From contig NC_090258.1 in the NCBI RefSeq assembly GCF_037325665.1, positions 37,418,452-37,482,451 on the forward strand: a stretch of 64,000 nucleotides of DNA. Reading direction: 5' to 3'. This document shows, one piece after another, positions 45,197 through 56,100 of the stretch. The position numbers were made by a program, and so were the translations under genes. Position 1 is the stretch's first letter. Each line of letters starts with the position of its first letter. A model generated the notes under the pieces. That model was given only the letters and a program-made list of their open reading frames with translations. It ran no database searches and was not told where the DNA came from. The stretch is from Littorina saxatilis (Eukaryota > Mollusca > Gastropoda > Littorinimorpha > Littorinidae).

Positions 45197-48100
45197 ATGT
45201 GTAAGTGTGTGACAGAGAGATAATGTGTTTGTGTGTGTGTGTGCGTGTGTTCGTTTATGTGTGCATGCATGTGCATACCTGCCAGTGCCCTATCCCCCGT
45301 CATACCTGCCAGTGCCCTATCCCCCGTCATACCTGCCAGTGCCCTATCCCCCGTCATACCTGCCAGTGCCCTATCCCCCATCATACCTGCCAGTGCCCTA
45401 TCCCCCTTCATGCCTGCCAGTGCCCTATCCCCCGTCATACCTGCCAGTGCCCTATCTCCCGTCATACCTGCCAGTGCCCTATCCCCCGTCATACCTGCCA
45501 GTGCCCTATCCCCCGTCATACCTGCCAGTGCCCTATCCCCCGTCATACCTGCCAGTGCCCTATCCCCCGTCATACCTGCCAGTGCCCTATCCCCCGTCAT
45601 ACCTGCCAGTGCCCTATCCCCCTTCATGCCTCGCAATGAAGGAACACATTTTGGCTCGTCCAAAGGGTGTGCTTTCACCACGGTTACCACTTTCGTAAGA
45701 ATTGCATTTTTTTTACTTGGATCTTTCGTTGGTTGACAGACTGCAGCTGGACAATACATGTACACACCAAGGAGTCGGCAGCTGCAGCCTTAGGGGAACA
45801 ACTTACAACCAGGGTGAGAATAACATTTACAGGTACATCCTACTGGAAGAACATATTTGTGGAGTTTATTCCAACCATGATGAACTGTGGTCGTCAATCC
45901 TGTTATCTTTAAGACTGCCCTTAGCTCACCCCCTCCAGAAGTCACCTTGAGTTTTGTGTGCATATTTGCACATGTGTTTGTGTGTGTCTCTCTTTTTCTT
46001 TCTATCTCTGAACTGTGTAGATGGGGTGCCTGCCTGTAACTATCTCTCTGAGATTCTGTGTGTGTGTGTGTGTGTGTGTGTTCATGTGTATGTGTGTGTC
46101 TCTCTCTCTTTCTCTCTGTGTGAAGCTATGTGTGGGCGTGGGTGGAATTAATGTCTTCCTTTTTTCAAAATCTCTGAAACTGGGTGTTGGTGTCTCTGTA
46201 TCTACAGTGGAACCCCCAATTTAAGACTCTCCTTCTTAAGACCTTGTTTTCTGCCTTTCTGTTCTTAACCTCTGTAAATCACCCCAATTTTAAGACTCCC
46301 TCCTTTTTAAGAGCCGATTTTCCCCCACACTATTTCATCCGGTCGCCCTTTCTGCTATTTCAGCACAACTGTGCTTGGAACTGGAGGGCTAATTTTATAG
46401 CCGACGCAGCGCGCGCTGTGAGCCTGTGACCTCTTTACCTCTCCCGCCGAAATCTCAGAGCACAAAGGCATAGTCTTGAACTGTGTACAGCTGTGTTTTC
46501 CGGTGTGAAAAAAATCGTATTTCTTCGTATTAAATCGAATGGTTTCTGTGACTTGAAGGTTGGATTACCGTCATCTTGTGTATATTGTTACTCTGATATT
46601 CAGGCTTTGTGTATGTGCAAACTAGAGGTCAGTGGATGATTCGGTTTGTTCGATTTTGAAGTAAGACTGCTATCGACTCTACCGGCAGGTCGTTCTTTGT
46701 TTGTACTTCCAAGAAGCAGAATGTGCGCATTGTATACCACTTTGTAACCACGCTCAATGTTTATACCAACGACCGACTGTGTTTCTGATGTTGCCGTCAG
46801 TAAGTACTTAGTCTAAACTGTGTCATAGAGTGAGAATAAGTGCGTGGGATGTTTGTGTGTTTGATTTTGGAGCAGTTTTGTTTTGTTAATCCACGCGCCT
46901 CATCAATGCATGCACGGTTTGGAACAGGCACTCGACTCTAGTGCATTTCATCTTTTCTGTTTTTTGTATTGCTTGTTTTGCGTCCCCCCCCTCCTTTTTT
47001 TTGTGACGTGTTTATTCCTGACTTAATGTTGTGACTGTAATTGTGCTTATGTTCTTGCCTGTCTGTATCAGTGTATATGGTTTTGCTTGTTTATTGTTAT
47101 CAATTTCTTTCAATTTGTAGTCACTCTATTTATTGATTTAAGGTGTCTCAGTTAAGAATGGCGGCAGTGCAACATACGGAAGATCTCCACATATTTAGGC
47201 TAAATGCTATGTGCAGAATTTGTGGCAGAAGATCAAAGGCAGCGAAGGACAAACAACATATCATTAGACATTGCAAAAACTATGCATCAGTGTTGTTTCA
47301 GTTTCACGGTATTCAAGTTTCTGAAGAAGCTAATGGCACCACTTTCTCAAGTACATTGTGTGCAACATGCGCTTCTCGTCTCAGCCAACAAAAAAAACCT
47401 AACATTCCATCTCAAGGATTCTCAAAAGCAATGCATAGTAACATTGAAAAATCAAAAGTGATGTGGACACAATACAACTCCAAAGTGGAAGTAGCTGACT
47501 GTAGTGTGTGTACAACGTTTGCCGAACAAATGGCCGGTTGTCGTAAAAAAACAAAAAAAGCCAGTGAAAAAGCTGCTAGTCCGCAAAGAAAAAGCACATG
47601 TGTTGACAGTACTGATGCCTGTACAAGCACTTCTATTGTTGAAACTTTTCAGCCACAGTGTTCTTCAACACCTGAAACAAAATCCGCAAGCCGTGTGGTC
47701 AAAAAACGTCTTTTCGACTTGCTGGTATCTCGCAAGGGTACGACTCAGAGTGATGTAAGTACTAGCAATGACACACTCGTGTCAGCTGCTTCAACATCAT
47801 TTCAAACCCAAGCCCCAGCAGAAACAAGCGATAAAACACCTGTTGCAAAGTCTGTATCTCAGTCACAGAAAGCAACAGATACTCACACTGTTTCGTCAAA
47901 AAACAAACCACAAACCCAACTCCGCCCAATAGAACAGTTGCAAGCACCTTTGACAAAACAAGAGGAAGAGTATTTAACTGGCTTAGTTAGGGTGAAACTG
48001 GCACAGTCAGATGACAAGAAGACGTTGATATGTAAGACAAAAGCACACCCACTTGTCCTAAAGAAAATTGTGAGAGCTAAAAAGTCATCAGCGCTAGTTT

Positions 48101-50087
48101 CTACTCCAATGAGGAAGAGAAGAGCAAAGGAAATTGCCAACTTGAGAAAAGAAATTTCCGGTTCCACGGAAGCTGACATAATAAAACAACAAAGCACTGA
48201 ACTCAAGCACACTACAAAGCGCAAAAGGGATGACATTCTGAAAACAGCTGGGTTGGGACAGGCACGCGTCTCTTCAAAATCAGCAGCTCAAATTAGAGCA
48301 AAACTGTCACTTAGCTGGGCAAAACAAAGGCAGTTGCGAAAATTAAACAAGGCAATGGGAATAAAAATGGAGTGTGAGAAAAAGGAGAGGGAATTTCAGG
48401 AGGGAGTGCTTTGTGGGAAAATAGAAGTTTACACATTACGTCTCTCATGCATCAACAAAGCGACAAAGAAAGAGGAAGTTAGGGGCATTCCCGTGTCTTC
48501 TATTGTCAGCTGGCCCAAGTTTGTAACTGATCTCTTAGACCAGTACGACAAGAAGAACATGCTAACATGGCATAACAACACCTTGCCAGAAAATGAAATT
48601 TGGGTTAAAATCGGGGGTGACCATGGAGGGGGGAGTTTTAAAGTTGTTCTTGAAGTAGCAAATCTCCACAATCCAAATGCGAACTCAAAGTTGGTTGTGA
48701 TGACTGAAGCCAAAGATTCTGCTGAAAACCTTGAAAAGATTTTAGGCAGCACTATTAAAGAGGGAGTTAGTGCTGTCAACGGCATGATGTGGAAAGGAAA
48801 AAGGCTGCGAGTGTTTATGTTTGGGGATTATGATTTCCAGTCAAAAATGTATGGACTGTCAGGAGCCCAGAGTAGTTATCCATGTCTTTGGTGCAAGACT
48901 TCCAAAACGCAAATGCAATGGAGTCCAAGAGAAAAAGCCCCCAAAAGAACGTTAAGAAACATGAAAGAAGACCTCATAGGGTACCAAGAATCTGGCAGTG
49001 ACAAAAAACATGCCAAAGACCACTACAACGTCATTCGTGCTCCAATATGGGACGTCAAAGTGAGTCATGTAGCGCCGCCTTACCTTCATTTGCTCCTTGG
49101 TATTGTGAACAAACACCACGATCTTCTTGCAAATGAGTGTCACCAGCTTGACAAGCAAATAGCAGATGCCCTTTCTAAAATAAAACTGAGTGAAGAGCGT
49201 TTGGTGGTGATTGACAACACTACCGAAGCATTCAGAAGGTGTGTCAAAAACATGTATAATCTCCGAGAAGAAGGGAAACTTAATCTGAAAACGTTTCCAG
49301 TCTTCGACAGATCTGAAGGACCAACAGTTGCAGGGGTTACTGAGATTTTGAATAAGCATAGCATAACACCTCAGGCCTTTTTTGGTGGCAGCTTCAATGG
49401 GAATCACTGCAACAAATACATTAAAGATGAAGTGATTACTGCCGTAGCAGACAGCGTAGAAAGAAGGGCATTTATCCTGACAGATGACTATGGCGTGCAC
49501 ACCCTTGCAGGTCAAATCAAAGACAAACACACCCGTTTGAACAGTCTTTACTCCAGTGTGCACAGGCTTGTGTCACACACAAAACCAGTTGGGAAAGATG
49601 ACCTTCCTGGCATCCAAGTAGCTATTTCTGAATACATGGAGTTCTACAGAGGTAACGTGTGCCTTGACAACGTTAATGTCATCCCAAAGCAGCACATACT
49701 TGAAGCACATTGTGTAGAGTTTATGGAAAGGTGGGGGATGGGGCTTGGTTTGATGGGTGAGCAAGGCGGCGAAAAACTACATTCTGACGTCAACAACCTG
49801 AAAAGGAGAGTTTGGGGCATGAAAAACAAGGGACAGCAACTTTGCCAGTTAATGAAAGAGCAACAAATTAAGACCTCACCGATGCTGCTTGACACCCCGC
49901 CAAAAACAAAATCCTAAACAAGAATGATAAAAAGTCATTGAGGCCTTTAGCATATTGACACAATAACAGCTCTAAAACATTGTTTTTTGTTGTTTGTTTT
50001 TCTTCTAAAATTGTACATATTGTTTTTTTTCTTCTTCTAACAATGTACATTGTGTTTTTGTTTTGTTTTTCTTTCTAAAAATGTACA

Positions 50088-50148
<61 letters not shown>

Positions 50149-53100
50149 CATATGCGTGTGAGGGAATGTGATCCCGCGTAAAGAGTGTGTTTACACTCAC
50201 ATTTGAACCGTTTAGTTTGAAATTACACCCACTCTATTCCATTACAATGCACGTCATCTTTTTTTTTCTTAAGCATCTCAGAGAAATAACAACCCCAACT
50301 GTTGTGCTGTGTTGTTTTGTTTCGTTTTGTCTGTTCTGTTTTGTTTGCGATAATGAAACAAACGTTAAATTGTCGTCGGATCGACGAGTTTTGTTTCCTG
50401 TGGTATATATACAAGTTTGTGAGAACAATAGTGAAAAACTGTGTTGAAAAACTTTCAAATCGACTTGTGTGCTGCTATTGGATTACTGATGTATGGCGCT
50501 GCAATGATACCAGTGAAAAGTCGTGGTCAGGTAGGCTTTTTGTTTTCTTCACATGCAGCTAACAATTTGCATGAACATGTATTGAAAGACCGTTTTTTCT
50601 TTCTTTTATATTACAGGCATTAATTGCACTATTTTGAATTATATAAACGCAAAACAAATTTCACATGCGCACCATACGCATGCCTATAATATGTTTTTAA
50701 ATACGACTGTATATACTCTGTTGTTTGTATATATATTTTGTAAAGTGTTGTACATGTATATATCAGTGTACTTAGGGATTACCTTTGTCTTTTTTTCCAA
50801 TATTTTGTGTTCTTTTATTGTGACACATTGATTATGATGTTTTGTTTACTGTGTTATCTTCTATCCTCTTATAGATTGTGCTGTGCTTTGAGATGTTGGG
50901 TTTCCTGTTGATTTAACTGTAGCATGCATGTGTTTTTCAGATCTGTAAGGTGTGGTATTATTATTTACTTGAAGAGCAAACACCTTTTTTAATTCTCTCA
51001 TTTATCCTTTTTTCTGTCTTGTAAATTGTGGCATGTTTTGTTTCATACTATTGACATACATGTATTATCCGCCTATGTGTTGTCTGGGGCTAATATCATG
51101 TGGCACTTCGCGCGGATTTGGGTGAGCGCGCGCGAGCTACTTTTTTTTCTCCTGTGGTATATTATATATACAAGTTTGTGAGACTTGTATAGGAGGGCCG
51201 TGAGGTAAGCTTTTTTTGTTTTATTCACATGCAGCTAACAATTTTCATGAACATGAATCCCGTAAGATCTTTTTTCTTTCTTATATGTTACTGACATTAT
51301 CTACACTATTTTGAATTTTATAATTATATAAACGCAAAACAAGCTTTACATACGCACCATCAATGACTTCTACTAGTAGACCTTGGCATAATATGTATGT
51401 AAATACGATATACTCTACTGTTTGTATATATTTCGATATACTCTGTTTGTATATATTTTGTAAAGTGTTGTATATATATGTGTATGTACTTGGGGATTAC
51501 CTTGGTCTTTATCTTTCATTATTTTGTGTTCTTTTATTGTGGCACATTTAGGATGTTTTGTTTACTGTGTTGTCTTCTGCCGTCTTATATATTGTGCCGT
51601 GCTTTGAGATGTTGGGTTTCCTTTTTCTTTAAATGCAGCATGCACATGTTTTTCAGGGGGTTTCTTTAAATGCAGCATGCACATGTTTTTCAGAGTGCAA
51701 AGAGTAGCATAATTATATACTTGGGGTGGGGAGCACACACATTTTCTAATTCTCTCATTTATCCTTTCTTCTGTCTTGTAAATTGTGGCATGCATTGCAA
51801 TATATACTGTTCAAAAAAAGAAACGCATAGCTTGTAATATTTGGTTAATTTAGTTATATGGCTACAAGGATATCCACCAAACTGCAGAAAATGTTTATCT
51901 GGTCGTCGACCTTTCGTCCATTGCCACAAGTGAGCTCTGCACGTGACGCATGCGTTATCAGTGGCTACAATGTCAAAATTGCTCATTTGGCATGACCACT
52001 CGTCATGCTTCAGTGTAATCTCGTGAAACTCGGGGAATATTGAGCTCTCACCATGTCTTCCAAAACCCATAAAAGCGGATTGTTCGCCACAAAGAAATCA
52101 GACGACAATTCAGCGACGAAAGATGGCCCGATTGAGCAGAGAAGACCGCCAAATTGCATTGGCTCGTTTACAAGCAGGCCAAAGTCAAAGTGCAATCGCC
52201 AGGCCACTTCCACGTGTCCCAGAGCACCATCAGTAGACTGTGGGTCAGGTTTCAAGCCACTGGCTCCGTTGCTGACTTGCCACGAGCGGGAAGACCAAGG
52301 GCGACAACTGCTGCTCACGACCGCTTCATACGGCTCCGCCACCTCCGGTATCGTTTCCTGTCGGCCTCATCTTCTGTCCAGGCTCTCCCCGGGCCACACC
52401 GATTATCGGATCAGACCGTGCGGAACCGCCTGCATGAAGCTGGTTTGAGAGCTCGCAGACCTCACAGAGGAGCTGTCCTCACCCGCCGCCATCGCCAGAA
52501 CCGAGTGCAGTGGGGCAACCAGCACCTTCGCTGGACCGTCCGGAATCACTGGAGACACGTGTGGTTCAGCGACGAGTCCTACTTCCTGCTCCAGCGACAT
52601 GATGGTCGGAGGAGGGTCTACCGGAGAGTAAACGAACGTTACGCGCCCAACTGTGTGGATGAGGCACCCGTTCATGGTGGTGGAGGCGTCATGGTGTGGG
52701 GGGCGATCAATACCGCTGGAAGGAGCACCCAAGGGCGCATAACTGCCCAGCGATACGTGGAGGAAATTCTGCGCCCACACGCCCTTCCTCTTCTGGCTGA
52801 CCAGGATGCCATATTCCAGCAGGACAACGCTCGCCCGCACACAGCACGACTCACCACCCAGTTCCTCACCGACCACCATGTCCAGGTGCTTCCCTGGCCA
52901 TCCATGTCGCCAGACATGAACCCGATAGAACACCTCTGGGGTGAATTGGACAGACGTGTGCGCAGGCGAGAAGAAGCGCCGGCAAATCACCGCGATCTAT
53001 TGCAGGCACTTCAGGAGGAGTGGGACACCATCCCACAGCAAGATATCCAGCATCTGATCCAGTCCATGCCCAGAAGGTGCCGGGCAGTTGTTGCTGCTCA

Positions 53101-56100
53101 AGGCAGTCACACCCCCTACTGACTTGACAGCCTCGGCACCCAATCGTATTGATTGACTGATTGATTTGAAGATGCAAATGAACTGTGTGTGCATTCAACT
53201 GTGTCCATACCAAATTTCAAACAAATAATCTAAATATTGGATTTTCTGTTAATTTTTTCGAAAAATAAAACAAATTTGGCAAGTAGCAACTATGCGTTTC
53301 TTTTTTTGAACAGTATATATAACTATTGAGAGATGCCCGGCAAAACACACTGACAACACCAGTTCATGAAAGGCAAAACTGGAATGGAATGCAGTGCTCT
53401 GTCTGTGAAGCTATGTGTGGGCGTGGGTGGAATTAATGTCTTCCTTTTTTCAAAATCTCTGAAACTGGGTGTTGGTGTCTCTGTATCTACAGTGGAACCC
53501 CCAATTTAAGACTCTCCTTCTTAAGACCTTGTTTTCTGCCTTTCTGTTCTTAACCTCTGTAAATCACCCCAATTTTAAGACTCCCTCCTTTTTAAGAGCC
53601 GATTTTCTCAGATTTTTTGAGGTCTTACAAGAGGGTTGAAGCATATCTGTGTGTGTGTGACAGGACTTTCCCTGGGTGGAGGCCGAGGGTTGAAGCGTAT
53701 CTGTGTGTGTGTGACAGGACTTTCCCTGTGTGGAGGCCGAGGGTTTAAGCGTATCTGTGTGTGTGTGACAGGACTTTCCCTGTGTGGAGGCCGAGGGTTT
53801 AAGCGTATCTGTGTGTGTGTGACAGGACTTTCCCTGGGTGGAGGCCGAGGAATCGGAACAACAGCTGTCAGACCCCCACCTCATCCCCCTCAAGTCTCTC
53901 AAGTCACATCTCTTCAAGGTGAGTGCACACTTTTTCACTCATTTTTCTACGGTCCAGTTGTAGTGTAAACCGTAAGGGTCCAATGCTCGTCAGCGATGAT
54001 GTTAAGCACCACAGGTCTGTTGAGGCGTCCACACAGAGTGAGAGCATTCCACTTGGACACATACTTCTTCTTTTTCTTCAGCGTTCCTAGATCAGGTCTC
54101 ACATTTCCAGTCTAACATGGGTTATGAAGTTTGTGGTCGTGTCCAGGTCTTGTTTGGTGCCCCAGAGTTTCTCCGCTAGAGTAGCTCCATGCGGCCAGTG
54201 CTGTGTCCGTGCGTCTTAGCATAGGGGGCAGGACTGCAGGATGTGCTCTGGGGTCTGTGGGCCTGTCTCACATGAGCAGTCAGGTGTGTGCGACACCCCA
54301 AGGCGGTACAGGTGGGCACGCAGTCGGCAGGGACACATACTCAAAATGTACAGCCTGACAGTTCCCTGTGCAGAGCGGGCATTTTTGATGAATTGATTAT
54401 GCAGATTGACATAGGTGTTCATTACAGAATAAAATGAACAAAAAAACCGGTCTTGTTTGCATAGAGCTGTCAGGCTGTACATTTCCGTATGTGTCCAAGT
54501 GGAGGGGTGATCTTATCCTGTGTAAAAGCCTGTCCTGTGTAAAAGCCTGGTCAGGTCTGAGATGGTGATCTTGTCCTGTGTAAAAGCCTGGTCAGGTCTG
54601 AGATGGTGATCTTGTCCTGTGTAAAAGCCTGGTCAGGTCTGAGATGGTGATCTTGTCCTGTGTAAAAGCCTGGTCAGGTCTGAGATGGTGATCTTGTCCT
54701 GTGTAAAAGCCTGGTCAGGTCTGAGATGGTGATCTTGTCCTGTGTAAAAGCCTGGTCAGGTCTGAGATGGTGATCTTGTCCTGTGTAAAAGCCTGGTCAG
54801 GTCTGAGATGGTGATCTTGTCCTGTGTAAAAGCCTGGTCAGGTCTGAGATGGTGATCTTGTCCTGTGTAAAAGCCTGGTCAGGTCTGAGATGGTGAGTCC
54901 AACTGTTTAAACAGAAGGGGCTGGGCCTTTAAACAGAAGGGGCTGGGCCTTTAAACAGAAGGGGCTGGGCTTTTAAACAGAAGGGGCTGGGCTTTTAAAC
55001 AAAAGGGGCTGGGCCTTTAAACAGAAGGGGCTGGGCCTTTAAACAGAAGGGGCTGGGCCTTTAAACAGAAGGGGCTGGGCTTTTAAACAGAAGGGGCTGG
55101 GCTTTTAAACAGAAGGGGCTGGGCCTTTAAACAGAAGGGGCTGGGCCTTTAAACAGAAGGGGCTGGGCCTTTAAACAGAAGGGGCTGGGCCTTTAAACAG
55201 AAGGGGCGGGGCCTTTAAACAGAAGGGGCTGGGCCTTTAAACAGAAGGGGCTGAGCCTTTAAACAGAAGGGGCGGGGCCTTTAAACAGAAGGGGCTGGGC
55301 CTTTAAACAGAAGGGGCAGGGCCTTTAAACAGAAGGGGCGGGGCCTTTAAACAGAAGGGGCTGGGCCTTTAAACAGAAGGGGCTGGGCCTTTAAACAGAA
55401 GGGGCTGAGCCTTTAAACAGAAGGGGCGGGGCCTTTAAACAGAAGGGGCGGGGCCTTTAAACAGAAGGGGCTGGGCCTTTAAACAGAAGGGGCTGGGCCT
55501 TTAAACAGAAGGGGCTGGGCCTTTAAACAGAAGGGGCTGGGCCTTTAAACAGAAGGGGCTGGGCCTTTAAACAGAAGGGGCTGGGCCTTTAAACAGAAGG
55601 GGCTGGGCCTTTAAACAGAAGGGGCTGGGCCTTTAAACAGAAGGGGCGGGGCCTTTAAACAGAAGGGGCTGGGCCTTTAAACAGAAGGGGCTGAGCCTTT
55701 AAACAGAAGGGGCGGGGCCTTTAAACAGAAGGGGCTGGGCCTTTAAACAGAAGGGGCAGGGCCTTTAAACAGAAGGGGCGGGGCCTTTAAACAGAAGGGG
55801 CTGGGCCTTTAAACAGAAGGGGCTGGGCCTTTAAACAGAAGGGGCTGAGCCTTTAAACAGAAGGGGCGGGGCCTTTAAACAAAAGGGGCTGGCCCTTTAA
55901 ACAGAAGGGGCTGGGCCTTTAAACAGAAGGGGCTGGGCCTTTAAACAGAAGGGGCGGGGCCTTTAAACAGAAGGGGCTGGGCCTTTAAAACAGAAGGGGC
56001 TGGGCCTTTAAACAGAAGGGGCTGGGCCTTTAAACAGAAGGGGCTGGGCCTTTAAACAGAAGGGGCGGGGCCTTTAAACAAAAGGGGCTGGCCCTTTAAA

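Larger units (their letters stand above)
46323..53403 (+). mobile_element. N-RAG-TP-like DNA transposon in MAD2L2 intron 5
   Basis: A 7.1 kb insert between the 204 bp repeats. It carries one long intact gene (47143-49917), about 800 bases of leader, and a long 3' region that holds an internal duplication and a Tc1 element (51807-53313). I could not find matching inverted repeats at the two edges, so the exact ends are unproven. Relatives encoding a RAG1-like N-terminus were, as I recall, first described in Aplysia as N-RAG-TP. Confidence 0.7.

Noticed and set aside
45088-45765. Minus-strand frame with GDRALAGMT repeats
   Set aside because: The 27 bp minisatellite of MAD2L2 intron 4 read backwards.
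52053-52448. 131-codon frame overlapping the Tc1 transposase start
   Set aside because: Another frame of the Tc1 gene; it does not encode the DNA-binding domain.
46323-53403. Transib or ProtoRAG element
   Set aside because: Only the N-terminal zinc region resembles RAG1; no RAG2-like gene and no Transib-type catalytic core were recognised.
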